A DNA stretch of 64,000 bases from Mytilus trossulus. Its lineage: Eukaryota > Mollusca > Bivalvia > Mytilida > Mytilidae. The DNA lies in assembly GCF_036588685.1 (NCBI RefSeq), contig NW_026963296.1, forward strand, positions 3,100,001 to 3,164,000. Reading direction: 5' to 3'. Made by a program: the position numbers and the translations under genes. The notes under the pieces were generated by a model. The model ran no database searches and was not told the origin of the DNA. It worked only from the letters and a program-made list of their open reading frames with translations. Shown one piece after another: positions 44,500 through 56,744 of the stretch; position 1 is the first letter of the stretch, and each line of letters begins with the position of its first letter.

Positions 44500-46110
44500 C
44501 AGCATATCGAAGCATTTCAAGAATTCATTTTTAATAAAATCAAACAAATTTGAATTTGGACCCTTTTGACCTTAATGTGGACCAATTGGATAACAGAGCC
44601 CAAGTCAAAAATCTAAATACATGGTTAGATTTTGCATACACATGTATCTAAGAACCCATAAATTCAGTTTTCATTAAAATCAAACTAAGTTAACTTTTAG
44701 ACCCCAATGTGGACCAACTTGAAAACCATTAATAAAAATATAAATAGATATAGGAAGATGTGGTGTGAGTGCCAATGAGACAACTCTCCATACAAATAAC
44801 AATTTAAAAAGTAAACCATTATAAGTTAAAGTACGGCCTTCAACACGGAGCCTTGGCTAATCAAAGAAACACAAGAATTCAAGTTTTATTTGTCAAACAA
44901 AATTAAATTTTGAACCGTTCCGACCTTAATGTAGACCAATTGGAAAATGGTACCAGAAATTTAAATCTAAAAATACAGTTAGAATCGGCATATCAAAGTA
45001 CCACAATAATTAGATTTTTGATGAAATCAAACCAGCTTTTTTTTACCCTTTTTCATGTTTTTACCTTTTACTTTTAAGACCAATTTTATAACATGGCCCC
45101 ACAATCAAAAATCTAGATTTACGGTTAGATTTACCATATCAAAGAACACCAGATATTCAATTTTTGTTGAAATCAAACAAAGTTAAATTTTGGACCCCAA
45201 TTTGGACAAACTTGAAAACTGGGCCTATAATCAAAAATATAAATACATGTTTATATTCAGCATATTAATAAACTCCAAGAATTCAATGTTTGCTAAAATT
45301 AAACAAAGTTTTGTTTTGGACCCTTAAGACCTTAATGTAGAATAAAAAAACGGGATCAAAAATTAAAAATCTAAATACTGTAAATTCAACAATTATTGCG
45401 ATGTCTTTATGATTGCGAAAAATGTGATAGGATTATATTCGCAATAATTTAAAATCTTTTATATGGAGTAAACAGGAACTTTTTTCAATATTGCAAAAAT
45501 AGTACACACTTCCAGGTAGATTCGGTGGCATATCAAAGAACCTCAATAATTAAATTGTTGATGAAAATAAACAAGTTTAATTTTAGACCCTATGGACCTC
45601 ATGTGGACCAATATAAAAACGGGGACCAAATTCCGAAAACTTAATACACGGTAAGATTCAGCAACTCAAAGAATTAAAGAATAAAATTCCATTGTAATTA
45701 GTTAAGAAATAAGCAATGAAACAAAGTTTTAGGAAAGAATTGTTTTTGGTCCCTTTTTTGGCCCCGAATCATTAAACGGTTTAGACCATAACCACAAAAT
45801 ACAATCCTAACCTACTGTTTTGAAATGGAACCTTGTAGTTCAATTTCAGTAAGGTCCATAACTCACACACAAGTTATTGTCTGGAAACTAGAAAAATACT
45901 TATTTTGTCCTATTTTTGGTCCTTTGATCCTAAACTGTTGGAACCATAACCCCCATAATAAATTCTTACTTTTCTGTTGTGGTTTCAAACCAAGTGTTTA
46001 AATTTCATAGAGATCCATTTACTTAAACTAAAGTTATTTTCCGGAAACTAAATGTTTTCGTACGATGCTGACAACAATGACGACGTGATACCAATGTACG
46101 AACTCATTTT
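44500..46110 (+). repeat. Degenerate tandem repeat block (GAAATCAAACAAAG ... GTGGACCAA)
   Basis: Seven or so units of about 120-160 bp, each with ATNAAATCAAACAAAGTTNA, TTTNGACCC, TTAATGTNGACCAATTNGAA and a CATNTCAAAGAAC-like word (units near 44525, 44670, 44885, 45010, 45160, 45280, 45545). The block ends in a non-repeated segment to about 46110 with TGACGACGTGATACCAATGT. It is interrupted at 44745-44870 by a reverse copy of the 1030-1415 repeat. I recognise the block as common in mussels; its class is unknown to me. Confidence 0.75.
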
Positions 46111-46889
46111 TTATTTGCAGTAGTATAAATACAAATATCACAGTTAATCCTATCTAGGGGAATTTTAAACAGAGTTCACTTGGTTTCCAGTATATCAAAG
46201 CATCTTCAAATTATGTGAAGGCATAAAAATATAAAACACATAATTAACAGAGTCTTGCGATTTTTCATAGCCTGGTCCGTTTCGTGTCATAGCCTGATCG
46301 GTTTCGTTCCATAAAAGACCATCAGAGGCAGAATTATGGATATATATATATACATTATTGGACCTGAAACAATCCAATTGCATCTTTGGACATGAAACAA
46401 TTCAATGACACCATACAGTGATTCAATTTAAGGTTCATTGATTATAACTCCAACGTGGGACATGGTACAGCTAAAGGGTCGATTGAAAACTAATGGTTAA
46501 CACATTACATTGACAAATACCAAACGACGTGACTTTGATAGCTTCTTGTGTATTTATATCATGGAAACGTACCCAGAAACCATACATTTTTTAAATATGC
46601 ATACATAAATCTTTTATTTGAAACCAGGAATGATCTTTACTAAACTGGAAATACGATTATCTCTTTTTTTACAAGCAAAAGTATATAAACCCATATTTTT
46701 TTATGGAGTTAAAAAATAATGTTTACGGGGACGAGTAATCAATGTTATTTTAAAGGTATGTGTTAACGAAAGTTTGCCGTTACCACCAATAAGCCTATAA
46801 TCATTTAGCTATGTTTAATAATAAAAAAAAGGGTCATATAAATGTTGTTACTTGTTACAAATGCAATATTTAAATCAATTTATACATGT
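46111..46889. other. No gene recognised
   Basis: AT-rich. 46250-46390 has repeated words (CATAGCCTGRTCSGTTTCGT twice; GGACMTGAAACAATYCAATT twice) suggesting a small duplicated motif. No coding frame supported. Confidence 0.45.
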
Positions 46890-48376
46890 ATGTGGAGTTA
46901 GCAGCCGGTTCGTTAATCGATAATCAATAGTCAATATCCAATCGGATGCAAACAGTCGGTTCGATATTCAAAATTAAGTCGAAAATCATAGAAAAAAAAA
47001 TACTTGATAACTTTAAAACCATGATTTTTATAATTAAGAGGACTAATAAGATACTTAGGAAATCGTTTAATGACCTCTTCAAGATCTCGTAAATGATCCT
47101 TGTCATCGAATATAAACCCTTTTCTAAATTGCATATTAGTCTTCATTTATAATAAATTTCTATCAATAAAACGTCTTCAAAAAAGTCCTTTTATATATGT
47201 TATTTCTAACAACAAAAAGAAAAACCGATAACTCTAGCAACTAAAATGTTGATGGAAATTCCAAAAAATGAAATGTATAGTGGAAAACTACCTGAACCGC
47301 TTAAATGCGGGTGAGACCCCCTGGTCTCTTAATTTCATAACATTTAGTTAATCATAGACCTTGCATTTATAAAGGTTGTAATGTTGTATTAGAAGAATTT
47401 CCGAGAGTAATGTCATCTTTCGTATCTACGGAGAGCTTATATTGTCACTTTTATGATCTCTCAATATGTCAGTAAATATCTTTTTTTTGAAACCTTTGTG
47501 TTAACGTATTGATAGTCTATGAATTCGTCGAAATTAATTGACGTTAAAAGAACAAGAGGGTCTCATTATAATTTAACGGTCTCGTGTAGATTTTCGCTAT
47601 ATTTCTGAATATCTAACTGGCACTTTGGGCCCTCTGTAAACATAGAAGACAGGAAGTGCGCCCATATTCCCTTAAGTCACGTTTGTATCTACCGATAAAC
47701 ATAATGTCTGCTTAATATTAGGCAGATTGAGAGATCAGGGGCTTCTCATTGCGATGTGTCCTGAAATTTGCACTATTGCTAGCTGAAAAGTGACAACCGA
47801 AGTCCTCCATAAATATCGGAGATGACATTATCCTTAGAATCCTTTTTAGAGAATCAATATATATACAGAGTCTGTTGATTCATTACATGTTTTTGACATT
47901 GAAAGAACAAGATGGTTTCAGGGTCATTTAAGTGGTCTCAGGTAGGTTTTCACTATATATTTCTTTTTTGGTGGCTTTCCATATATATTTATATTTCTAT
48001 TTATAAATGTTTCTAGAGATATCGGTTTTTGTTTTTAGTTTTGTTTTAAATAATATTAGATTGAAAAACACAATTTTAATGTCGTTTTATTGATAAAAAA
48101 AAACTTGATTATATAAAGGTACAAAGTCTACATATGCAACTTGCATGAGCATTGATAAAAGTTTAAATTCGGGGACGACGATATTTAAATCAACTTGAAG
48201 TCTTCGAAAAACGATTTCCTACGGATCTTATTATCCCTTTCAACTTTGAAAATCTTGCTTTTAATGTTATCAAATATAATATTTTCAACTGAATTTAAAT
48301 ATTGAACCGACTGCTAGCAGCTAGTCGCATATTGAATATCTAATATCGAATAACTAACTGGCTGCTAACTCCACAT
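46890..48376. mobile_element. Foldback element 1 with long inverted arms
   Basis: Begins ATGTGGAGTTAGCAGCCGGT and ends ...CTGGCTGCTAACTCCACAT. The arms extend inwards for several hundred bases. The left arm has GATGACCTCTTCAAG-type, AAACTACCTGAACCGCTTAA and GAGACCCCCTGGTCTC; the right arm has TTTAAGTGGTCTCAGGTAGG, AAAACGATTTCCTACG and TCGAATAACTAACTGGC. A central part (47440-47880) has GGCACTTTGGGCCC and TCACTTTTC/GAAAAGTGAC words in both directions. No coding frame. Almost the whole 1.49 kb can fold on itself. Confidence 0.8.
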
Positions 48377-49332
48377 CCATAGGTATAGATGTATGTGAAT
48401 TTTGCAGCCGCTTCGTTATTCGATATTCGATAGCCAGCAGTCGGTTCGATATTCAAAATTTAGTTGAAAATCATAAAACATTAAATACTTGATCAAATTA
48501 AAAGCAGGATTTTTATAGTTGAGAGGACTGAAAAAATACGTAGAAAACCATTAAATGACCTCTTCAAGTTGTCGTAAATTCTCGAATATAAACCTTTTTC
48601 TAAGTTGCATAGTTGTCTTTATGTACCAAAATGTAATATAGATTCTTATCAATTAAACGACTTCAAAGATTTACTTTTATATGTAATATTTCTTAAAAAA
48701 TGAATAAAAACAGAGAACTCTAGAAACATTTAGAAATATAAATCGAAATATTCATTGAAGGTCCAAAAGAGAACTATATATAGTAAAAACCTACCTGAGA
48801 CCGATTAAATGAGTGCAAGACCCCCCTGATCTTTCAATGTCCATAAAATTCAACTCAATCATGATAGACTCTGTATATGTAAAGGTTGTATTAGAAAGAT
48901 TTCCTTGAATAATGTCATATTCGATATCAACGGATGGTTTAGATTGTCACTTTTCAGCAAAAAATTGTCAAAATCTTAGAACAAAGGGCAAAGGGCAATG
49001 GTGAGAGTCCCCTGATCTCACAATCGCTCTTATATTATGCAGTTAATTTAGTTAATAGGTAGATACACACGTGACTAAAAGGAATTTGGGGTAGATTTTA
49101 TGTCTCCCATATTTACGTAAGGCCCAAAGTGCCAGTTTGATAATCAAAATTTATAGTGAAAACCTACCTGAGACCGCTTAAATGAGGGTGAAACGCCAAT
49201 GGACAGTCTTTTAATGTCCATAGAATTCAACTATATCATAGACTCTGTATATATTTTAAGGTACTGGTGAATGTTACATTAAACAAATAGGTCTTTAATT
49301 GCCCAGTGTAATTTATAAGTAAATACGTTAAA

Positions 49333-49422
49333 GATAATGCATATTTTAAGGTTTTTCTTGTCGTAGAACACCCCGAGGTTTGTTCTACGACCAGAAAAAC
49401 CTTAAAATATGCATCATCTGAC
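49333..49422. repeat. Hairpin, about 40-bp arms
   Basis: GATAATGCATATTTTAAGGT, then TTTTCTTGTCGTAGAAC, is mirrored by GTTCTACGACCAGAAAAACC and TTAAAATATGCATCATC, with a loop of about 12 bp (ACCCCGAGGTTT). One indel and one mismatch. Confidence 0.85.
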
Positions 49423-49429
49423 TTATATA

Positions 49430-51850
49430 CCGTAAAAAAAAAACAATTATAAAGATTTGTAAAATTTAGTATCCTATTTTACCGACAACACTAAAGTGGG
49501 ATATTCCTTTCTAATGCGTTCAGGTTTTAATACGCCCTGCGGCTCATTTAGAATGTGAAGTAAAACTCACAACATAATTTAGATATAAACCTTATAAAAA
49601 ATATTATCCATACACAATTAAAATATTACTTTAACGGTGTATGACAAATACAAGACACATTGTAAGTACTTTATTGTACCACTTAGCTAATGAAAAAGGG
49701 GGAGGGGGTATGTTTTTTTTCTATTTGTTATGTTATTTCTATCGCGGAAAAGTGGTTATTTTTTTAACAATTTTACTTGAATCGAATGAAAAATTCAGAA
49801 AAAATTGTCTTTTGAATAGCAATACATTTTATTAAAAGATTGATCATTTGATAGAGTAAAAGGTATACATAAATTTTAAAAAGTTAAGAACTGACACGAA
49901 GACGAATATAAATACACGTAGGTCACAGACTGAGTATGATTTCCTATTCAGTGTGTATCGTTCTGAACATGCATGACATATTTGCCACTGGACGTTAAGC
50001 AAGCCACCAAAAATCAATCAACCTATTCAGTTTGACTCAATAAGATTTTCAAAATCTTACACACGAATATGTTAAATCAGGATTTATTTTATGAAAGTCT
50101 ACATTAAAATTCATCTGACATATATGATAATGTTTCTTTATTGTGGCGATAAATTAACAAAACTTCACGTTATTTGTCTCTTAAATTAAAATGCGGGACT
50201 ACAATGACGGTTTCTTTTACACCTATCATCGATTGAACTTTAAAAAATAAATTTCCAAATAGGCAACAAAAAACTATTACACGAATAAAGTTTTGAAGTA
50301 AATCATAGATTGCATGTTTATCAAGGAAAAAAATGACCTCACACAGGTCATTATTTTATGCCTTGGAGCATATATCATTGAAAGATGGTATCGTCCGGGT
50401 TGATTCTGAAAAAGAATGACCTGTCGTTCTGAAAGAAAATTACTCCATATAGGTATATAATTATACTTATTACTATGATCACAAGTCAAAGTTCAAGTTT
50501 TTACTAAATATAAAGGGGAAGCATTTCATCAGCTGTAATATAACTTTCCAGTTCATGTTTGTATATAGGTGAGATGATGATGACAATTATCAAGTTAATC
50601 AAATTTTGAATGTTTAGAACACTGGAAGTGAAATTTTTCATTTGTTTACATTTTGTTGTGCAAGTGTTACGAATGTATGTAATTACTCAAGGCATACCTT
50701 CTACATGCTACATATTATGTAATTCGCATATTAAGGATCATTTCTTGTAACCAAATATTCATATTTAAACGTCTGATATGCCTGATATACATAGGAAAAT
50801 ACTTCAACTGCAGTTGTTTATTTACGGAGACTTTTTTGTCTGCCATTTTGTGGGGACCGAAATATGTGTTTCTATATCTTTAAAAACTAATTCGATTTTC
50901 GTTCCCTGGAAAATTGATCTAATATTGTAATTTTAATACCACAGATAAGATATTTTATAAATATACCCTGACGGACACAAATATATTGTAAATATTTAGA
51001 TGGTTGAAATGAACTATGTTGTATGTTATTTACTTATTATGTACTAACGCAGATCGTCTGCTAAATCAATGCGCGCGCTTTGTTTTGATATTTTATGTAT
51101 AGGGACAATGTTCGGACAACTTAATATAAGATGATATGTATATTATATTTTTTAAGATCTGAAATTGTTAAGTAACGGCTTCCCGAAAAGGACAAGTTTC
51201 CATTGAATTATTATGTCACATGACAATTACAATTCGTATGTAAACACGCGAGCACTCACCAATGGCAGATAGCCCCAAAGTTTTGATGGCGGCAAGTTCA
51301 AACCTTGAACAAGCAAATAAACCAATAATAACATTTAGGTGATAATTAGGATAACATGATGAAGTTTAATGATATTTAACTAGCCGTCTTTTGTACAGTA
51401 AGCTATCTCCCACCACGTCGGACACCACAAATATGTATTTAAAGATTTACGATTCAGTACACTTGAACGCTATTGTTTATTTATATAGTTTTACGATGTT
51501 ATTATTTTACATACTTTTAACAGTGAGCAAATAAAACTGTAAACATTGAAAGGATAACTTTATTTTGTTTATAAATACAAAAAGTGCATGAATCTACACT
51601 GATGGAAACAATAGATGCTGGAGGACGCTCGTTCAAACATAAAAAAAACTATGGAAAGCTGTTAGGAACAAAACTAGCTCAGTAACACTCGAATACAAGA
51701 AATAGCCCAATACATATATATTAAACATTCCGAAGACCATACCTGACAAGTAATCAAGGAGGTTTAATAAAAGTGTAGAGTGCAACAGGAGTCATATACT
51801 GTATTTTAGTGTTATTAAAGCAGACTACCGAGTAAAGGACAAGATGCTCA
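49430..51850. other. No gene recognised, inside foldback element 2
   Basis: AT-rich sequence with no supported frame. A short reverse piece of the GTCCAGTGGCAAATAT dispersed repeat lies at 49970-50020 (TGCCACTGGACGTTAAGCAA). The frame at 50277-50489 shows nothing recognisable. Confidence 0.45.
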
Positions 51851-52114
51851 GATGCTTACAATATAAAGGTTGTATCAGAAGTATTTCTCAGAATTGTGTT
51901 ATTTTCGATTTCTACAGAGGGCTTAGCTTATCAATTTTCAGCAAAAAATTGTACAATTTTTACGACAAAGGGCACAGGGCAATAGTAAGAGTCCTCTGAT
52001 CTCTCAATCTTTCTAATATTATGCAGACATTAATCTGAAAATGTTATGAACATTGAAAGAACAGGGGTATCATCGTCATGTAAGCGGTCTCAGATAGGTT
52101 AGTTTGAATATAGT

Positions 52115-52959
52115 TGTAGGACTCAAATCTATGGTGGGTTCCAAATCTATGGCAGATTCCTAATCTATGGTAAATGTGACGTCACTACATCCCAAATCTA
52201 TGGCAGATTTTTTTAACAATCCTTATCTATGGCAATTTTTGTTGTTTCCTTATGTATGGCGGTTTTTTATTATTTCCAAATCTATGGCAATTTTTTGGTA
52301 AATGGAAAACAATGCCGTACATTTTCGACCAGTAAGTGACTTACATGACAACGGGATTTTGTCTATAAATCTTTGTAAAATAAACATTCCATAATGGTCA
52401 ACCAAAATAGTCAGCAATTATAAACCTTAAAAAAGACTTCAAGATGAAATGGTGTGCTCTGTAAAAAATAAACATTTTTAATCTGTGCATGGTACCTGTT
52501 TGATGTGGATTTATCCGATAATTTTGTCTTTCACTTTATAAACTTTGCCAGCCGTAGACCATAGACTACCATCAAAACTACTTTTCAAAAATATGCGATA
52601 CTGAAAAAAAGCGGTGCCCTTATTCATCTCGGGTATTGACCGCTACAGCACATCTTGTTCCTCTTCGGAATAGTCGGTCTCGTCATTATTTTAACCACCG
52701 GCAATTTTTCAGGAAAATAGCTTCAATAACAAGGGTGTTCAAATCTATGGGTTCCGCCATCGTTATTGGCGGCGAAGATGTAATATGGCGTTATTCAATT
52801 GTGACGTTATATGTTACTCTCTCCCCCAGATCTGTCATGGATTTGGAGAAAACAAAAATCTGCCATAGATTTGAGTTGTTTGGCGTTTGTAACGTCACAT
52901 TTACCATAGATTAGGAATCTGCCATAGATTTGGAACCCGCCATAGATTTGAGTCCTACA
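52115..52959. mobile_element. Non-autonomous TIR transposon with 4-bp target duplication
   Basis: Ends TGTAGGACTCAAATCTATGG and, mirrored, CCATAGATTTGAGTCCTACA, with TIRs continuing to about 70 bp (GGCAGATTCCTAATCTATGG, TAAATGTGACGT). The target duplication TAGT is perfect (52111-52114 and 52960-52963). The TIRs and the subterminal part hold ten or more copies of AATCTATGGC in both orientations. No gene: the frame 52636-52914 runs into the right TIR. The TGTAGGAC start is shared with the element at 57962-59098. Confidence 0.9.
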
Positions 52960-53863
52960 TAGTTTATATAGTTTTAATATTTAACTTGCACTTTGGGCCC
53001 TCCGTAAACATAGAAAACATAAAGTGTATCCAAATTCCTTTTAGTCAGGTGTGTATTTACATATTAACTAATTGTCTGCTTAATATTAGGCAGATTGAGT
53101 AATCAGGGGGCTTTCGCCATTAGCCTGTGCTCTTTGTCCTGAAATTTTTACTTTGGGCCTTACGTAAATATGGAAGACATAAAGTCTACCCCAAATTCCT
53201 TTTAGTCACGTGTGTATCTACCTATTAACTAAATGTCTGCATAATATAAGAGAGATTGTGAGATCAGGGGACTCTCACCATTGCTCTTTGCCCTTTGTTC
53301 TAAGATTTTGACAATTTTTAGCTGAAAAGTGACAATCTAAGCTCTCCGTAGATATCGAAGATGACTTTATTCTGGGAAATCCTTTTGGTATAATCTTTTT
53401 ATATACAGAGTATATGAATTTGTCAAATGTTATGGACATTGAAAGAACGCTATATAATTCTTTTATGGGGGCATTCCATATATTTCTATTTATATTTCTA
53501 AATGTTTGTACAGTGATCGGTTTTTGTTTTTGTTTAAAGAAGTTTTAGATATAAAATTACAGATTTTATGTCGTTTTATTCATAATAATCTATATTACAT
53601 AAAGACAAATATACAACTCACATAACTGCATAATAATTTATAAGGGTTTATATTCGAGGACAACGAGAGTTTAAGGCAACTGGAGGGTCATAAAACGATT
53701 TCCTACGTATCTTTTCACTCCATTCAACTATGAAAATCAAGCTTTTAATGTTATCAAATATTATATTTTTTATGATTTTCACCTAAATTTGAATATCGAA
53801 CTGCCTGCTAGTAGCCGGTATGATATTGAATATCGAATAACGAACCGGCTGCTAACTTCACAT

Positions 53864-54555
53864 CAATCATAATATATACATTGTTTTCCCAGAATGAGGC
53901 ATTTGTCAAAATTAGAAAGATAAGTGAGGCGTGTTATATCGTTAATGGGTGGCATATCCAAGAATGGCAAACTGAGAGGGGGATTTTAGAGGTGGTTGAC
54001 CTGGCTGCCAAACAGCATAACAATGAACAAACATCTATTTGTTTTTTACATAAGATGCATCCCTAATACGCCAATGTTGACGAATCTATAATATTATGTG
54101 TCTCATAAAGATCAAATATATAATGTAACAAACAAAAGTATAATTACTTTAAAACTGCTGTTTGATTAATAGAAATATATTGAAAAGAACTTAAACTAAA
54201 ATTACCTACTTTCGTTTCATATATTAAAATTACCGATTGTCGATTAGTCATGTCTACATACGGGTATCTAGTATGGCATGCATGTTCATTGAACCTATAA
54301 CAAATATCAACTTTAAACGTGTGTAGTACGGAAACGTAAAAGCGCCATGAACATTTTCCTCTGGTTATAGCTTTAAATTGTGATCATTTGCGAAATAATT
54401 TGAGTCATCTTATATCTTATTATAATTTTCCAGAGAAGCATTTGTTGAAATTGGAGGAAGCTACGTGTTTCTTGTTTGCGTTTCTCTAAGTAGTGTTGGT
54501 CCGTAGGTCAGAGTATAATTAAAATGTTGATCTGTGTAGTTTGTGTAGGATGTAG
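53864..54555. other. Upstream of the GPCR exon; no exon assigned
   Basis: Two stretches follow good 3' splice acceptors and start similarly in translation: at 53893 (TTTTCCCAG|, NEAFVKIRKIS) and at 54434 (TTTTCCAG|, then EAFVEIGGSYVFLVCV to a stop near 54502). They may be exons of an unknown gene, or copies of one exon, but I can connect them to nothing. The rest is AT-rich. Confidence 0.35.
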
Positions 54556-55098
54556 AATGTTACCAGTGTACAGTCGATCCGAAACATTTTATGTCATTAT
54601 TTTATTATATTCATTGGTTTTTTAGCGGTTTTATTGAATATTTTATACATTATTTGCATTATCGCATATTCAATTGTTATAAAGATAGTTACGAGCCAGA
54701 TCAATAATATATTCTCCACAAGGCTGCAGACAAATGTCTATTTACCAAAAAGCAACAGTGATCAAAAGGAAAAGACACGTGATAAAACTGAAAAACCGAA
54801 TGACAGTCTTAAATACTCGCGGAATATTTCATTTTTATTTATTGCGGCATCAGCTATGTCTTATATTGGATATTTGTTAACTGTGATCAGCTTTTTAATT
54901 GATTTTATCAATCAAAACACAACAAGTTCCTTTAAATCCGTGTCGGCCATTTTGTACAGAGGATTTTTCATTAGTAGTGCGGGGAATCCTGTCGTTTATC
55001 TGTTTCTGGAAAGACAGTTCAGAGTGGAATGTAAAAATATTTATTCTAAATTGTTTGGAAAATGTTGTTGGAGCAAGGAAATACCGATTACCGCATAA
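54556..55098 (+). CDS. Class A G-protein-coupled receptor, C-terminal exon (TM5 to tail)
   Basis: The frame opens after GTGTAGGATGTAG at 54555, a possible splice acceptor, and reads NVTSVQSIRNILCHYFIIFI. A hydrophobic TM5 continues to YSIVIKIV (about 54590-54690). A polar third intracellular loop follows, rich in Lys, Ser and Asp. TM6 is RNISFLFIAASAMSYIGYLL (from about 54820), without the usual CWxP. TM7 is ILYRGFFISSAGNPVVYLFL (54950-55010), with the NPxxY motif as NPVVY. A short tail QFRVECKNIYSKLF fits helix 8. TM1-TM4 are not found upstream within 2 kb; they may lie on a distant exon outside or beyond the transposons. The last eight codons and the TAA stop lie in a 38-bp tandem repeat. 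Ligand and G protein cannot be inferred. Confidence 0.7.
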   Translation, partial: NVTSVQSIRNILCHYFIIFIGFLAVLLNILYIICIIAYSIVIKIVTSQINNIFSTRLQTNVYLPKSNSDQKEKTRDKTEKPNDSLKYSRNISFLFIAASAMSYIGYLLTVISFLIDFINQNTTSSFKSVSAILYRGFFISSAGNPVVYLFLERQFRVECKNIYSKLFGKCCWSKEIPITA

Positions 55099-55332
55099 AT
55101 GTCTTCAGAGCAAGGAAATAACGATTGCCGTATAGATATCATTCAGAGCAAGGACACAAAGATTACCGTATAAATATCATTAAGAGCAAGGAAATAACGA
55201 TTACCGTATAAATATCATTCATAGCATGGAAATAACGATAACCGTATAAATATCATTCAAAGCAAGGAAATATCGATTACCGTATAAATATCATTCATAG
55301 CAAGGAAATAACGATAACCATATAAATATGGT
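55072..55332 (+). repeat. 38-bp tandem repeat, seven units, starting inside the GPCR frame
   Basis: AGCAAGGAAATAACGATTAC-type units start at 55072, 55109, 55147, 55185, 55223, 55261 and 55299; the first is 37 bp, the rest 38. The first unit encodes the receptor's last residues SKEIPITA and the stop; the others are 3' of it. The second unit would continue in a different frame because of the one-base difference. Confidence 0.93.
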
Positions 55333-55344
55333 AATTTATTTGAC

Positions 55345-55630
55345 TTTCATTTTTCTGACTTGGTACAGGTAAATTCTTATGTAAAAAAATGGTTAACTAA
55401 ACCTGGTTTTATAGCGCTAAACCTCTCACAAGAACGACAGTCGCATCAAATTCCATTATATCGACAACGATGCGTGAACAAAATGTAACAAAGAGGGGAA
55501 AACAACAACACGAACCCCACCAAAAACGGGTGCTCCTGTAGAGTTAGCAGATCATGCTAAAAATGTGACACTGTCGTATTGCTAATATTATTACAAAGCC
55601 TGTAAATAGTATAATTTGGTAATTCTCATT
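55345..55630 (-). repeat. Two dispersed repeats in series
   Basis: 55345-55490 is a reverse copy of the GAGGTTTAGCGC family (GACTTGGTACAGGTAAATTC, TATAGCGCTAAACCTC, GACAACGATGCGTGAAC). 55495-55625 is the RT-tail repeat (ACAACACGAACCCCACCAAA, CAAAGCCTGTAAATAGTATA). No gene. Confidence 0.7.
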
Positions 55631-56275
55631 CTTGTCAAATGATTTGTTTTTTGTATTTCTGAATACCCGAGTGCTCATTTATGCTTATTACTTGACAAAC
55701 CACTGGTAGTAGTACCATTTTCATACAAAGACAATATTATTTGACGTTTCATACTTACGAAAAACAAGATATTTATCGCGTGAAGAGATGACATACATTT
55801 CACATCTTATTAGTTTTTGAATACAAGGATCGGTCGATTATTCAACAGTGTTTTAACTATGCAATTTGACGTTTTTTCAAAGACCTGATAACATTTATTA
55901 TAATGCAATTTGTATGTAACATCTTTTTTCATTGGCTATAAGTTGCCGTCAAATCCACAGTTGACCAGGCGTAACTAAGGAAGGACAACCATTTTGAAAT
56001 GATTGAATCAACAAATGTTCGATTACTACTACATAATCGAAAAATAAACACCTACCTCGAATTCGCCGTTTTAATGTAAATTTATTCGAATTTGAAGCGT
56101 ACAGGTAACGTAATAACCTCCAGTTTGTAAGTTTTCATTTGTATGACGTCAAGTTTACCTATGACGTCTTTCCGCCAGAATCGTTCATGAAGTTTCGCGG
56201 ATTTTTTTTTATTTGTCAAATTTAGACATTTTTCCAAGTTTTATCGTATTATTTCTTTTTGTAATGCATTAGAAT
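55631..56275. other. No gene recognised
   Basis: AT-rich. It lies between the convergent ends of the plus-strand GPCR exon and the minus-strand gene, so it may contain 3' UTR sequence of either. Confidence 0.4.
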
Positions 56276-56416
56276 AGGAATAACAGTACTGTAGTTGAAG
56301 AGTTGCCACCGTCAATTTTGATTTGACGGTCGCAAATCTCCGTTTTACTGTCTGCATATGCGACCGTCAAATCTACAATTGACGGTGGCAACTCTTCAAC
56401 TACAGTACGGTATTCC
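56276..56416. repeat. Long hairpin (foldback element)
   Basis: Left arm AGGAATAACAGTACTGTAGT, then TGAAGAGTTGCCACCGTCAA and GATTTGACGGTCGC; right arm GCGACCGTCAAATC, then TTGACGGTGGCAACTCTTCA and ACTACAGTACGGTATTCC. The arms are about 58 bp, over 90% matched, with a loop of about 24 bp. Within each arm TTGACGGT/ACCGTCAA also forms a smaller palindrome. Confidence 0.9.
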
Positions 56417-56744
56417 TTAATTATACTTGATTTATTTCACTTAAGTTTTAATTTGCATAAGAAAAATCTATTTGAAGATGTGTGTAATAAGGTTAATGAC
56501 CGTTATAATTATTATTGAAGGCAAAGTTACTTTAAGTCAGTCGACAGTTCTGCGGGCGTGTTCTAGTTTTGTGTATAGCAATGAATTACACAAATAATAA
56601 GTTTCAAAATTGTATTTCCTAAGTATAAAAGAAACAATATGTTTATCCGAAATTGAGTTTTGTCTCAATAGTTTTTAAAGTTTCGTTTACACATGGTCAT
56701 ACATGATTTAATCATCGTTCATAGTGTCGTCTGAATAAATATGT

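Larger units (their letters stand above)
48393..53863. mobile_element. Foldback element 2, larger relative, rearranged inside
   Basis: Starts ATGTGAATTTTGCAGCCGCT and ends ...AACCGGCTGCTAACTTCACAT, matching element 1. The left arm runs to about 49260 (GAACAAAGGGCAAAGGGCAA, then AAGGCCCAAAGTGCC), the right arm from about 52964 (ACTTTGGGCCC, then TGCTCTTTGCCCTTTGTTC). 51850-52110 carries another partial copy of arm sequence, so the inside is a mosaic. A hairpin at 49333-49422 and a TIR transposon at 52115-52959 sit within it. It lies only 16 bp from element 1. Confidence 0.7.

Noticed and set aside
52636-52914. 92-codon frame as a transposase fragment
   Set aside because: It runs into the right TIR and shows no DDE or zinc-finger features.
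53881-54066. 61-codon frame after a good splice acceptor, possible GPCR upstream exon
   Set aside because: NEAFVKIRKIS does not resemble any GPCR segment, and no in-frame path to the TM5 exon was found; left as unassigned.
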